From NCBI GenBank assembly GCA_016213775.1, contig JACQZR010000296.1, positions 1-32,652 on the forward strand: a stretch of DNA of 32,652 bases. Direction: 5' to 3'. Under the pieces are notes generated by a model that saw only the letters and a program-made list of their open reading frames with translations, was not told where the DNA came from and searched no databases. This document shows, one piece after another, positions 8,092-16,969 of this stretch. Numbering within the stretch: position 1 is the first letter of the stretch; each line of letters begins with the position of its first letter. A program made the position numbers and the translations under genes. The stretch comes from Acidobacteriota bacterium (GTDB lineage Bacteria > Acidobacteriota > Terriglobia > Bryobacterales > Bryobacteraceae).

Positions 8092-8991
8092 ATGCACCGC
8101 CGCAATTTTCTGCTTGCCAGCGCCATGGCCGCGCGTTCTCTATCCGCCCTGGAACTGTCCAGGATCGCCCTCGGCATCACCACGGACGAGATCGACGAAG
8201 ACCCCATTGTGGCAAGTAAGTTCCTCAACGAGTTCGGCCTCAAATATGCCGAAATCCGCAATGTCTGGGGCAAGTACAACACCGCCCAGCCGTTGGACAG
8301 GATCCGCGAGTTGCGCGCCATCCTCGATCAGCACTCCATTAAGACTTCGGTCCTCGGAACAGGCTTCTTCAAAGTGCCGCTACCCGGCGACGATGCAGCC
8401 GGCCGCGCCGCGCTCGACAATCAGTGGTCGCTCCTCAACATCGCCTTTGAACGCGCCAAAATTCTCGGCACCGACAAGATCCGCACGTTCGCCTTCACCT
8501 ATAAGGAAGGCACCAGGCCCGCCCCCGCCGACTACGCCCGCATCTACGACTTGGTGAAGGAAGCCGCCCGCCGTGCCAGAGAACGCGGTTTCCGCCTCGC
8601 GCTCGAAAACGTCGGCGGCAGTTATGTCTCCACCGGCGCCGAAGCCGCCGATATCTTGCGAGCGGTCAAGAACGATAACTTTGGCCTCACCTGGGATCCC
8701 AACAACGCCGGCGCGTCCGGCGAGCAGGCCTTCCCCGACGGCTACAGGAAACTCGACCCCGCCCGCATCATGCACGTCCACTTACGCGACTATAAGAAGG
8801 TAAACGGCAAAGTGGAATGGTGCGCCGTCGGCGATGGCGAAATGGACAACCTCTCCCAGATCCGCGCCTTACTCAAAACCGGCTACAAAGGCACCTTTAC
8901 CTTGGAGACTCACTACAGGAGCCCGCAAGGCAAAGCCCACGCTTCGCGCACGTCGATCACGGCGCTGTTGAAGGTGATCGAAAAGGTGTAG
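8092..8991 (+). CDS. Exported sugar phosphate isomerase/epimerase-like TIM-barrel protein
   Basis: 299 residues from ATG at 8092; a GTG 18 nt upstream is disfavoured because ATG directly precedes the signal sequence. The N-terminus MHRRNFLLASAMAARSLSA has a Tat-like RRxFL motif. The rest fits the AP-endonuclease-2/xylose-isomerase-like TIM barrel: NEFGLKYAEIRN (about 45-56), RARERGFRLALENVGG (about 160-175), FGLTWDPNNAG (a family metal-site segment, D and N), MHVHLRDYK, and a C-terminal GTFTLETHY. Proteins of this kind isomerise or epimerise sugars or inositols using a divalent metal; Tat export of such a fold is common in acidobacteria and planctomycetes. The substrate is unknown. Confidence 0.85.
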   Translation: MHRRNFLLASAMAARSLSALELSRIALGITTDEIDEDPIVASKFLNEFGLKYAEIRNVWGKYNTAQPLDRIRELRAILDQHSIKTSVLGTGFFKVPLPGDDAAGRAALDNQWSLLNIAFERAKILGTDKIRTFAFTYKEGTRPAPADYARIYDLVKEAARRARERGFRLALENVGGSYVSTGAEAADILRAVKNDNFGLTWDPNNAGASGEQAFPDGYRKLDPARIMHVHLRDYKKVNGKVEWCAVGDGEMDNLSQIRALLKTGYKGTFTLETHYRSPQGKAHASRTSITALLKVIEKV

Positions 8992-9097
8992 CTCTTATGA
9001 CCGCGCAATCCTGGCCACGGAGAATGGGCGCCGGGACCGGTCGTATGTGAGCGTTCTGCCTCCGTCGTAACGAGGCACGGGTACAAGCTGTTGTGCG

Positions 9098-9126
9098 GTG
9101 ACAAGCGCGCTCACCAGCGCGGTCAC
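9098..9126. other. Imperfect hairpin in the GC-skew switch region
   Basis: GTGAC (9098-9102) pairs with GTCAC (9122-9126), and CGCGCT (9106-9111) with AGCGCG (9116-9121), leaving a 3-nt bulge and a 4-nt loop: 11 bp in total. It lies in the 187-nt gap before the peroxiredoxin gene. There is no T-run, so it is not a classical terminator. It could be a weak terminator, a protein site or a relic of a rearrangement. Confidence 0.4.
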
Positions 9127-9178
9127 AGGCGCAACGACGGGGTTGACTTCGCCTGGCTTGGCGTAGCAAGCTGCGGAT

Positions 9179-9838
9179 ATGTCACTACGAATCAATCAAA
9201 CGGCTCCGGACTTTACGGCGGAGACCACACTGGGAACTATTCGCTTTCACGAGTGGATTGGGGACGGGTGGGCGATCCTGTTTTCGCATCCGAAGGATTT
9301 CACGCCTGTCTGCACAACCGAACTGGGGTACATGGCAAAACTGGCGCCGGAGTTTGCGCGGCGGAACTGCAAGATTGTCGGGCTGAGCGTGGATCCGGTT
9401 GCCAATCATGGAAAGTGGGCGGCGGATATTGAGGAGACTCAAGGGGCGAAGGTGGAGTACCCCATGATCGGGGATCCCGAACTGGCGGTGGCGAAGCTCT
9501 ACGATATGCTTCCGGCCGAGGCTGGCGAGAGCTGCGAAGGGCGGACGGCCGCGGACAATGCGACGGTGCGCACGGTGTTCGTGGTGGGTCCGGATAAGAA
9601 GATCAAGCTGATGCTGACGTATCCGATGAGCACCGGGCGGAATTTCGACGAAGTGCTGCGGGTGTTGGATTCGATGCAGTTGACCGCGAAACACAATATC
9701 GCGACGCCAGTGAATTGGAAGCCGGGGGAGGATGTGATCATTCCACCAGCGGTGTCGGATGAGGCGGCCAAGGCGAAGTTTCCGGGTGGGTGGAAGACGG
9801 TGAAGCCGTATTTGCGAGTGGTGAAGTCACCGGAGTAG
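9179..9838 (+). CDS. Peroxiredoxin, 1-Cys Prx6 type
   Basis: 219 residues, the normal length for Prx6-type enzymes. The active site is HPKDFTPVCTTELG with peroxidatic C45 in the TPVCTTE motif that defines this subgroup. The long C-terminal arm is present (YPMSTGRNFDEVLRVLDSMQL... PVNWKPGEDVIIPPAVSDEAAKAKFPGGWKTVKPYLRVV), which in Prx6 mediates dimer contacts. It reduces hydrogen or organic peroxides in the cytoplasm, with thiol reductants supplied externally. There is no good Shine-Dalgarno before the ATG. The next gene starts 27 nt downstream, so the two are probably co-transcribed. Codons end in G more often than in genes to its left. Confidence 0.95.
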   Translation: MSLRINQTAPDFTAETTLGTIRFHEWIGDGWAILFSHPKDFTPVCTTELGYMAKLAPEFARRNCKIVGLSVDPVANHGKWAADIEETQGAKVEYPMIGDPELAVAKLYDMLPAEAGESCEGRTAADNATVRTVFVVGPDKKIKLMLTYPMSTGRNFDEVLRVLDSMQLTAKHNIATPVNWKPGEDVIIPPAVSDEAAKAKFPGGWKTVKPYLRVVKSPE

Positions 9839-9865
9839 CGGTGATAAACTCGATCGAATACAGCT

Positions 9866-11029
9866 ATGAAGCAACTATCCGCGTTCGTTGTCCTGGCGGC
9901 CTTGGCCGCCTTTGCCCAGAAGAGTTCGTACAAGCTGCCAGAGCCATTCCATACGCCTAGCGCGGCGAATGGGGCGAAGGTGGTTCCTCAGCCACAGAAC
10001 ATGAAGCTGAAGCTCCCAGCGCGCTTTAGCGCCGAGGAATATGCTAGCGGGTTTCAGAAACCGCGGTATATGGTGCAGGGGCCGAGCGGTGAGTTGCTGG
10101 TGACGGAGAGCGTGGCGAAAGGCGCAGTCACACTTCTGACCAATGGCGGCAAAGACCGGAAGAAGCTGATTGAGAATATCGACCGCCCGTATGGGCTGGC
10201 GTTTTGGAAGGATTATCTCTACGTCGCGGAGCCGACTTCGTTAAAGCGCTACAAGTACGATGCGAAGGCGATGTCGGTGGGCGCGGGCGAGGAGATCGTC
10301 AGCATGAAGGATTTTGGCAAGGGGCACTGGACGCGGTCGATCACGTTTGACCGGAAGGGCGAGAAGTTTTATCTGGGGGTTGGATCGAGCGGGGACCTTG
10401 TGGTGGGGGATCCGGAAACGCGCGCCGCCATCACGCGGTATAACGCCGATGGTTCGGGGATGGAAGTGATTGCCGGCGGAATGCGGAATCCAGTGGGGAT
10501 GAAAGTATATCCGGGCACGGATACATTGTGGGCGGCGGTTCAGGAGCGCGATTTCATTGGCGACGATCTGGTGCCCGACTATTTCACCAGCGTGCGGCAA
10601 GGTGCGTTTTACGGATGGCCGTTTGCGTACATCGGACCGCATGAAGATCCGCGCAATAAGGGCAAGAGGCCGGATTTGGTCGACAAGACCGTTGAGCCCG
10701 ACATGGTGCTGCAGCCAGCGCACGTGGCGGTGCTCGACTTCACGTTCTATACGGGGAAGATGTTCCCGGCGCACTATCGCGGAGGCGCGTTTCTGGCGTT
10801 CCACGGATCTTCAAACCGAGCGGCTCGCGTGGGGTACTCGATCGCCTTCGTGCCATTCAAGAATGGCAAGCCCGCCGGTCAGGCCACAGACTTCCTGACC
10901 GGGTGGATGATCTCGCCGGATGTGAAGGAAGTGTGGGGCCGTCCAGTGGCGGTGCTGGAAATGAAGGATGGGAGCTTGCTGGTGAGCGACGACGGCGGGA
11001 ACAAACTCTGGCGGGTCAGCTACAAATAG
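9866..11029 (+). CDS. Secreted PQQ-dependent sugar (sorbosone-type) dehydrogenase-like beta-propeller
   Basis: 387 residues with a Sec-type signal peptide (MKQLSAFVVLAALAAFA, cleavage after AFA). The mature part fits the glucose/sorbosone dehydrogenase six-bladed propeller: SGFQKPRYMVQGPSGELLVTE, RPYGLAFWKDYLYVAEP, HWTRSITFDRKGEKFYLGVGSSGD, GGMRNPVGMKVYPGTDTLWAAVQERDFIGDDLVPDYF, FYGWPFAYIG, and a final KDGSLLVSDDGGNKLWRVSY. It probably acts in the periplasm and oxidises a sugar or sugar-like aldehyde with PQQ; no PQQ biosynthesis genes are nearby. The stop lies 136 nt before the end of the convergent FAD oxidoreductase. Confidence 0.88.
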   Translation: MKQLSAFVVLAALAAFAQKSSYKLPEPFHTPSAANGAKVVPQPQNMKLKLPARFSAEEYASGFQKPRYMVQGPSGELLVTESVAKGAVTLLTNGGKDRKKLIENIDRPYGLAFWKDYLYVAEPTSLKRYKYDAKAMSVGAGEEIVSMKDFGKGHWTRSITFDRKGEKFYLGVGSSGDLVVGDPETRAAITRYNADGSGMEVIAGGMRNPVGMKVYPGTDTLWAAVQERDFIGDDLVPDYFTSVRQGAFYGWPFAYIGPHEDPRNKGKRPDLVDKTVEPDMVLQPAHVAVLDFTFYTGKMFPAHYRGGAFLAFHGSSNRAARVGYSIAFVPFKNGKPAGQATDFLTGWMISPDVKEVWGRPVAVLEMKDGSLLVSDDGGNKLWRVSYK

Positions 11030-11165
11030 GACGGCATGGCCCGCGTGCGCTGCTGCACTTGCAGTATCGCAGTCCGGGTAAGCATCTGGCGTTGTATGGC
11101 CCATGCACCGAGCCGGATGCCATCGAAGTTTCGGCGGACTTCCGCGTTGGGGCTCGCAAAGCGAA

Positions 11166-13517
11166 TCAGGCGCTGCTGGGGCCGTATAGCCGGACCTCAT
11201 ACACTCGCGCGGATTTGGCGCCGTTGGCTTCGTGGATTTCGATGCGCACGCGGTCTGTGCCGGCCTCCGGGAAAGTGTGCACGCGACGACGCATGTAATT
11301 GCCGGTTTCGCCGGCCACCCTCTTCCATGTGCTGTTTGCAGCAACCAGTACGTCGTAGCGTTTGACGCAATCGGGATAGATGTAGAGCGGTTTGCGCGAG
11401 TGCCGGTTCATGTCGGTGTCGAAGGTCAATTGCACTTCCGATATTTGTGTCGGTTGGGCGAGACGCAGTTCGAGCCATGCGGGGAGCGAATCCGAGATGT
11501 AGAGGTTCGGCCAACGGTCCGGGCGGTTTGCTCCTGTGACAGTATTGGCGGGGCCGTAGGGGGCCTGTGCCGGTGTCACGCGCAGGCTCAAGCTGGAGCC
11601 GCGTGTAAGTGGATGCCAGTGTGTGGCGCCGGGAAGTTCGGCGGCGGTGGTGCCGGCGGGGACTGTGGCGGGCGCGTCGAAAACGTCGGTGTATTGGGCC
11701 CACGAGACGCCTTTGAGCGCAGGCAGGTGGACCCAGTAGAGGTGGTGCGCCTGGACCAATTGGTTGAAGCGGAACGGAACGTAACCTTGCGAGCGCGGCG
11801 GGATGGTGGCGGCGGCGCGGGCCAGGTCCTGCCTGGCGCGGAAGTCATAGACGAAGCCGGCTTGGCGCAGGCCCAAAGTGACGGTGACGGGTTCTGTGCG
11901 ATCGGAGCGGAGCAGCAGTTCGATGGTTTCGATACGGTCCGATGATACGGGGAAGAGTTGCGCAGCGGGCGTGTTGAGCGGGAAGAATTGACTGCCTTCG
12001 GGGAAGGCGAGCGGGGCTTGGCCGGAGGCGGTGACAGTGGCGCCGCGGGCGAGATCGGCGGGGTCGTCGTTGTCGAAGCCGGGCAGGTAGCAGTCCTGGC
12101 GAAGGAGCGTACGGCGCAGTTGCGGAGCGTGTTGTTGCACGAGCTCACGAGGAGTGCAGTTATTCTTGCGGCAGAGCGCGGCCGCGGCGCCGACACCTTG
12201 TCCGACAATGGCTCCAGTGCGCAGAACCCGCGTCGAGGAGAACGCAACGTAGCTGGTGCTGATGGGGCGGCCGGCCATCATCAGGTTGTTCACGTTTCGC
12301 GAGTAGCAGGAGCGCAGCGGGATGCCGTAGGGTATTACACACGCATCGTCCCACGTCGGCCTGGTGTTTGGTTTGTTGCGCGCGAGGATGCCGGCGGGTT
12401 TATGAATGTCGATGTACCAGCAGCCGAAGGCAACGGCGTCGGGGTGGACGGGCGGGTTCTGGAGATCGCGCTGGGTGAGCGTGTGATCACCGATGATGCG
12501 GCGGGCCTCACGTTTGTAAGGCCAGAAGCTGACGAAATCAAGGCCGTAGTTTCGGGCTTTGTCTTTGCGCTCGCAGCGGTTCTTGATGTGATCCCAAACG
12601 CCGAGCAACTGGCGGAGTGCTTCATGCTTGATCTCTTCGTTGTCGCGAATCTGATGGTGTGGGAGGCCGACTTCGATCCACCAGTAGCCGCCTTCAATCT
12701 GGGTGTGATTGCGGCCGAGGAGGTCGGCTTCTGCCGGGAAGCGCGGGACCCAGGAGGGTGCGTCAAACGGCACGGGAACGCCTGCGTCGCGTGCGCGAAA
12801 GAAGAGCGTGCTTCCCATTTGCGGCTGCGCGGCCGCGGCCTCGGGCGCTTGCGATTCGTGGAACTCGGCGCGGGCCTCCATGCCCCAGCGGAACTCCGCG
12901 CCGGCGCGGTGCGCGATTGCGCCATCGCCAGTGCAATCGACGAAGAGCGGTGCAGTGAAGAGGAACTTGCGCTCAGTGCCGAGCTGCACCGCGTGGATGG
13001 CGAGGATCGTGGAGGGATCCTTCATTTCGACTTCGCGCGCGGTGGTGTTGAGGAAGAGCGTGAGGTTGGTTTCGCGGACGACCCACTCGTATAGCACGAG
13101 GTCCCAGACGGAGTTCATCAGGCCTTCGACGTAGGGTTCGTGATTGCGGCGGCGCTCTTCGACGTGGATCTCGTCGAGGATGCCGGCTTCCTTGCACCAG
13201 ACGTTGTGAGCGGTACTGACTTCGGGGTAGAGCCGCACTTCGCTGGAGGAGTTGCCGCCGAGCATCGAGCGCTCGTGGACCAGGGCAGTCTTCGCCCCGT
13301 TGCGGGCCGCGGCGATGGCGGCACAGGTTCCGGCGATTCCGCCGCCAACGACGACGACGTCGAAGTCGCGCCGAAGAACTTCTTCGCGGTTTGAAAGGAT
13401 GTAGCCGCCGAGCGTGCCGGGCCTTTGCGGAGCGGGCGATTGCGGCTGAGCCGAGAAGCCACTGAAGCCGGCCCATGCAGCGAGGCGTTCGAACAGCGTC
13501 CTGCGATCGAGACTCAT
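11166..13517 (-). CDS. Exported FAD-dependent oxidoreductase with C-terminal discoidin-like domain
   Basis: 783 residues. The N-terminus MSLDRRTLFERLAAWAGFSGFSA is Tat-like (RRTLF). The FAD-binding Rossmann signature is DVVVVGGGIAGTCAAIAAARNGAKTALVHE (53-82; GGGIAG at 58-63), followed by LGGNSSSEVR and VDCTGDGAIAHRAGAEFRWG, all typical of the FAD_oxidored family (often labelled xanthan-lyase-like FAD proteins). The last 130 residues (about 655-783), ending TDRVRIEIHEANGAKSARVYEVRLYG, look like a discoidin (F5/8 type C) domain, suggesting carbohydrate binding. The substrate is unknown; an exported oxidase acting on glycans is inferred. It lies 80 nt downstream of the alpha/beta hydrolase on the same strand. 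Confidence 0.88.
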   Translation of the reverse strand: MSLDRRTLFERLAAWAGFSGFSAQPQSPAPQRPGTLGGYILSNREEVLRRDFDVVVVGGGIAGTCAAIAAARNGAKTALVHERSMLGGNSSSEVRLYPEVSTAHNVWCKEAGILDEIHVEERRRNHEPYVEGLMNSVWDLVLYEWVVRETNLTLFLNTTAREVEMKDPSTILAIHAVQLGTERKFLFTAPLFVDCTGDGAIAHRAGAEFRWGMEARAEFHESQAPEAAAAQPQMGSTLFFRARDAGVPVPFDAPSWVPRFPAEADLLGRNHTQIEGGYWWIEVGLPHHQIRDNEEIKHEALRQLLGVWDHIKNRCERKDKARNYGLDFVSFWPYKREARRIIGDHTLTQRDLQNPPVHPDAVAFGCWYIDIHKPAGILARNKPNTRPTWDDACVIPYGIPLRSCYSRNVNNLMMAGRPISTSYVAFSSTRVLRTGAIVGQGVGAAAALCRKNNCTPRELVQQHAPQLRRTLLRQDCYLPGFDNDDPADLARGATVTASGQAPLAFPEGSQFFPLNTPAAQLFPVSSDRIETIELLLRSDRTEPVTVTLGLRQAGFVYDFRARQDLARAAATIPPRSQGYVPFRFNQLVQAHHLYWVHLPALKGVSWAQYTDVFDAPATVPAGTTAAELPGATHWHPLTRGSSLSLRVTPAQAPYGPANTVTGANRPDRWPNLYISDSLPAWLELRLAQPTQISEVQLTFDTDMNRHSRKPLYIYPDCVKRYDVLVAANSTWKRVAGETGNYMRRRVHTFPEAGTDRVRIEIHEANGAKSARVYEVRLYGPSSA

Positions 13518-13597
13518 TGGTTCAGTTTACGCCGCATCGTCCGGTTCCCATGTGGTGACGTCGGACGCGCTGTAGTTGCCGGCGGGGATCACTCGCT

Positions 13598-14443
13598 TCA
13601 CGGCTTGCGCAGGTTGACGATGATGGTTTCGATGTGACGCCATTCGGGCGTGCGCGTGTCCACCAATTCAAAGTGACCGGCCCCCGGGAGGATCACAGCT
13701 TGCGCGTCGTCGCCCGCATTGGCTGCGGCGCGGGCGTAGGCCTGCGACATGGCGGAGGGAACGATGTCGTCGCGATCGCCGTGAATGAGGCGGGTGGGGA
13801 TTCGAAGCGGGAGGTGTTCGAGCGGCGACGCCGCGCGATAGGGTGCGTCGAGATCGTCGGGGCTGCCGCCCATCAGATCGGCGACGACTCCGTTGCCTAG
13901 CCGGCGTTGGAAGGCGTCGCGGAGATCGCTTACTCCGGCGAGTGAGACAGCGGCGGTCAGTTTCACTTTTGGGTTGTTGCGAGAGGCGAGCCATAGGGCC
14001 AAGTGACCTCCGGCGGAGTGGCCCACTGCGATTACTCTGCGCAAGTCGAGTTTGTGTTCAGGGGCGATGGTGCGCAGATGATCGACGGCGGCGGCGACAT
14101 CGTCGAGCGTGCCGGGCCACCCGCCACCGGGCTGGCCGATGCGGCGGTACTCGATGTTCCAGGTCGCGAAGCCCCGCGCGCTGAGTGCGGCACTCATGTG
14201 GCCTGCATAGACAAGGTCGTAGGCGGCGCGCCAGAAGCCACCGTGAATGACTACGATGACTGGATGCGGTCCAGGCGCGTTCGGGAGTCGAAGGTCGGCG
14301 AACTGGCTGGGATCAGTACCATAGGCGACACGCGTGTCGGCGGGTGGCGGCGGCAGTGTGAGGATCTCGCGAGACATGTTTCGAATGGGCTTCTGCGCGC
14401 ACCCATTGGAGGCGCACAGCATCACGATGAGCATCAAACGCAC
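13598..14443 (-). CDS. Exported alpha/beta hydrolase (esterase, BD-FAE/kynurenine-formamidase-like)
   Basis: 281 residues from GTG at 14443, or 278 from ATG at 14434. The N-terminus MRLMLIVMLCASNGC is hydrophobic and ends in a possible lipobox (SNGC), so it may be a lipoprotein. The catalytic set is clear: oxyanion HGGFW (about residues 67-71), nucleophile elbow GHSAGGH (about 141-147), acid in HGDRDDIVP, and His in GAGHFELVD. This arrangement fits small esterases that cleave acyl or formyl esters. It is divergent from the MBL-fold gene at 14494 over 50 nt and probably leads a two-gene unit with the FAD oxidoreductase. Confidence 0.88.
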   Translation of the reverse strand: MRLMLIVMLCASNGCAQKPIRNMSREILTLPPPPADTRVAYGTDPSQFADLRLPNAPGPHPVIVVIHGGFWRAAYDLVYAGHMSAALSARGFATWNIEYRRIGQPGGGWPGTLDDVAAAVDHLRTIAPEHKLDLRRVIAVGHSAGGHLALWLASRNNPKVKLTAAVSLAGVSDLRDAFQRRLGNGVVADLMGGSPDDLDAPYRAASPLEHLPLRIPTRLIHGDRDDIVPSAMSQAYARAAANAGDDAQAVILPGAGHFELVDTRTPEWRHIETIIVNLRKP

Positions 14444-14493
14444 GTTCTATTCTTGCATTCCCACTCGCGTGAGGCGGTGTTACAGTAGGGGCC

Positions 14494-16446
14494 ATGAACG
14501 ACTCCACGCGCCGTCGATTCCTTCAATCCGCACAGCTGGCAGCGGCCCCGGCACCTGCCGCAGCACAGAGTCCCGCGCGGACACGCCGCGCATGGCGGCG
14601 GACCCGCTTTGCCCCGGATGCCGCTCCGCAGAAGCTGTCGGAAAACGTGTTCGTCTTTGCCGACACATGCAACGTGTATATCGTGCGCGACGGCGCACAA
14701 TGTGTGCTGATCGACTTTGGGTCGGGGAAGGTTCTGGATCACTTGGGGGCGCTTGGGATTCAGAAGGTGGACTGGGTTCTGCACACGCATCATCATCGCG
14801 ATCAGTGCCAGGGCGATTACAAAGCAGTGGAGCGCGGGATTCCGATCGCGGTTCCGGCCCATGAGCGCCACCTGTTTGCCGATGCCGAGAATTTCTGGCG
14901 CAACCGGCGGGTGTTTCATCTTTACTACGTGCGCAACGATTTCAACACCATCACCGAGAATATTCCGGTGGCCCAGACGCTCGCCGACTACTCGAAGTTC
15001 CCGTGGGGGAAGATGGAGTTTCAGATTCTGCCGGCGCCGGGGCATACGCTTGGTTCGATTACTTTGATCGGCACGATTGACGACCGGCGGGTGGCCTTCA
15101 CGGGCGATCTGATGTATGCGCCAGGCAAAATCCAGAATCTCTACGATACTCAGGTCAACTACGGCGGATCGGAGGGGATCGACCTGGGAATCTACTCGCT
15201 GGCGCGGCTGCGCGAACAGAACCCATCGCTCGTATGTCCCTCGCACGGGGAGCCGATTGCCGTGCCGGATAAGGCCATCGCGCAGACGATTCGCGCGTTG
15301 ACCGACTACTACCGGTTCCAGACCGGCGGCGATCCGGTGGAGGAGAACAAGCCGTACGCGGTGAGCCCGCATCTGATTTGCCATTATCAGACAACAAGCT
15401 CGTTCTATGCGATTTTGAGCAATTCCGGCAAGGCGATGTTCATTGACTACGGCGCGGCGTCGGGTGTGCACTTTGGGAATTTCGAGCGTGCCACCGCGAC
15501 GACAGACCGCATCCGTTTTGTGGAGCACAACATCGACCGGCTGAAACGCGACTACGGCGTGAAGAGCGTCGATGTCGCCATGCCGAGCCACATGCACGAC
15601 GATCACATGAACGGATTTCCACACCTGATCCGGCATCACAACGCGAAGGTCTGGTGCTACGAAAACATGGTGGATATTTTCCAGAATCCTCGCGGGCACA
15701 ACCTCGGTTGCACATTGGGCGAGCCGTTTCGGGTGGCGCGGTCGTTCCGTCATGGAGAGAAGTTCCGCTGGGAGGAGTTTGAGTTCGAGATCACGCATTC
15801 GCCGGGACACACGGATTATCAGATGGCGCTGTTTGTGACGATTGACGGGAACCGGGTGGCGTTCACCGGCGACGCGTTCTTTCCCAATCCGCGCAACGAT
15901 GGGACCCTGCGGCACAACCTGATCTTCCGCAATCACGTGGAGAACGACAGCCACCTGAAGTCGATTCGCAATCTGATTGCGCATGAACCGAACCTGATTG
16001 CGCCGGGGCATGGGCGTGCGTATCCGGTGAATCGCGAGATCATGCTGGCGACGGAGCAGAAGTTTCGCAAGCAACAGCAGCACTTCTTCGACCTGCTCCC
16101 GGAGGGAGAGACGGACTTCGGGCTCGATCCGAGTTGGGTGAAAATCTATCCGTATCAAATGATGCTCGGACCGGGGTCGGTGCAGAAGGCCGAGGTGCGG
16201 GTGCAAAACTACCGGCCGACGCCGATGAAGATGGAGATTTCGCTGGTGACGCCGGCCGAGTGGCAGATCACGCCGGAGACAATGGTGTTTGAAGTGCCTG
16301 CGAAGAGCCACGCGCGGCAGGCGTTCACGATCACGGTGCCGAAGGGATGGCAGGCGCCGTCGCCGCGGCTGGCGATTGCCGCGGATGTGCGGGCCGGGGG
16401 GCGCTATTTGGGCCAGATCACGGAGGCCGTGGTGGATGTGGGTTAG
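14494..16446 (+). CDS. Tandem double metallo-beta-lactamase-fold hydrolase with C-terminal NEW3-like domain
   Basis: 650 residues with a Tat-like signal (STRRRFLQSAQLAAAPAPAAA). There are two complete MBL-fold units. Domain 1 (about 45-280) has THHHRDQ (H99, H101, D103, with Q104 where the family usually has His), PAPGHTLGS, FTGDLMY and SHGEP. Domain 2 (about 290-535) has the full HMHDDH motif (H366, H368, D370, H371), SPGHTDYQ, FTGDAFF and GHGRAY. Residues about 540-650 form a beta-rich NEW3/Ig-like domain (GPGSVQKAEVRVQNYRP... VDVG). Domain 2 should bind two metals; domain 1 may bind fewer. The substrate is not predictable. A near-identical copy of the C-terminal domain lies 940 nt downstream. 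Confidence 0.88.
   Translation: MNDSTRRRFLQSAQLAAAPAPAAAQSPARTRRAWRRTRFAPDAAPQKLSENVFVFADTCNVYIVRDGAQCVLIDFGSGKVLDHLGALGIQKVDWVLHTHHHRDQCQGDYKAVERGIPIAVPAHERHLFADAENFWRNRRVFHLYYVRNDFNTITENIPVAQTLADYSKFPWGKMEFQILPAPGHTLGSITLIGTIDDRRVAFTGDLMYAPGKIQNLYDTQVNYGGSEGIDLGIYSLARLREQNPSLVCPSHGEPIAVPDKAIAQTIRALTDYYRFQTGGDPVEENKPYAVSPHLICHYQTTSSFYAILSNSGKAMFIDYGAASGVHFGNFERATATTDRIRFVEHNIDRLKRDYGVKSVDVAMPSHMHDDHMNGFPHLIRHHNAKVWCYENMVDIFQNPRGHNLGCTLGEPFRVARSFRHGEKFRWEEFEFEITHSPGHTDYQMALFVTIDGNRVAFTGDAFFPNPRNDGTLRHNLIFRNHVENDSHLKSIRNLIAHEPNLIAPGHGRAYPVNREIMLATEQKFRKQQQHFFDLLPEGETDFGLDPSWVKIYPYQMMLGPGSVQKAEVRVQNYRPTPMKMEISLVTPAEWQITPETMVFEVPAKSHARQAFTITVPKGWQAPSPRLAIAADVRAGGRYLGQITEAVVDVG
16048..16442 (+). 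repeat. Source copy of a 395-nt duplicated segment (C-terminal domain of MBL gene)
   Basis: This segment matches 17390-17785 in direct orientation. By hand alignment I count about 24 substitutions and no gaps of note, near 94% identity; 15 of them are synonymous in the MBL frame. Homology starts abruptly at GCGACGGAGCAG and ends a few bases before the stop codons. Confidence 0.9.
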
Positions 16447-16468
16447 TGAATGGACTGCGAAGTTACAG

Positions 16469-16499
16469 GGCCGCTGTGGTAGAAGGAACCACAGCGGCC
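16469..16499. terminator. Bidirectional terminator-like hairpin
   Basis: A perfect 12-bp stem, GGCCGCTGTGGT (16469-16480) with ACCACAGCGGCC (16488-16499), and a 7-nt loop. It lies 22 nt after the MBL stop and between convergent genes. There is no T-run, so efficiency as a Rho-independent terminator is uncertain. Confidence 0.6.
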
Positions 16500-16543
16500 G
16501 AATAGCCTGCAGCCGACTTCCCTTGCGTTCACTCCATGTCCCG

Positions 16544-16969
16544 CTAGCGGGAAACCACATCCTTCACGGCGTTTCCCAACGCGAGAATCAGCATGGCGGT
16601 GGCAAAAGGCATTAGCTCGAGTGCAAGCGTCATATGGACGGCGGCGACTTCAAGGGCAACGTATGTGGCTGTCCCGGGCTGTTTCTCCTCAGGGGTCAGC
16701 GTTAGACTTCTGATACGCCGCCAATCACGAACAACCCGAATCCATATGGTGAGCAGGCTCACCCACGCAAATCCAATCCAGCCCTTTATGTCCCACGCGA
16801 GATACTGCCCCGATTTCCAATAGACGACAACCGCTGCGCCCAACGCAATCAAGAGAAAGACGCTTTCTGCGATGAAGGCTGCGGATCGGTGTAGGGGTTT
16901 CTCGAAAAACGCTACACCGGGGCGATTGGATGTAAGTACAAACACATCGCTTAGGTTCAGTTTGGTCAT
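16544..16969 (-). CDS. Small integral membrane protein of unknown function
   Basis: 141 residues from ATG at 16969, which has AGGGTG 7 nt upstream; an upstream frame start at 17023 is less well supported. Hydrophobic segments are AAFIAESVFLLIALGAAVVVYW (about 30-51), GWIGFAWVSLLTIWIRVV (about 62-79) and VAAVHMTLALELMPFATAMLILALG (about 108-133), so three membrane helices are likely. No family was recognised. The stop codon falls inside a perfect 14-nt palindrome, TCCCGCTAGCGGGA (16539-16552). It is convergent with the MBL gene. Confidence 0.6.
   Translation of the reverse strand: MTKLNLSDVFVLTSNRPGVAFFEKPLHRSAAFIAESVFLLIALGAAVVVYWKSGQYLAWDIKGWIGFAWVSLLTIWIRVVRDWRRIRSLTLTPEEKQPGTATYVALEVAAVHMTLALELMPFATAMLILALGNAVKDVVSR

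Noticed and set aside
8992-9178. GC-skew switch as a replication origin
   Set aside because: The change from C-rich to G-rich has the polarity of an origin, but no dnaA/dnaN genes or DnaA-box cluster are visible and the skew reverts within about 9 kb; an inverted or acquired block is simpler.
11030-11165. Possible short coding remnant between convergent genes (reads LLHLQYRSPGKHLALYGPCTEPDAIEV)
   Set aside because: It looks mildly protein-like but has no start, no family resemblance and runs antisense into the FAD gene; evidence is too thin.
11958-13094. 378-residue + strand frame opposite the FAD oxidoreductase
   Set aside because: Composition is that of an antisense frame (G, A, V, E, R rich) with no recognisable motif; the minus frame has clear FAD-binding sequence.
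14434-16560. 708-residue open frame on the minus strand opposite the MBL gene
   Set aside because: It is a GC-rich shadow frame: the sequence is dominated by R, H, P and L without domain features, while the + frame carries two full MBL motif sets.
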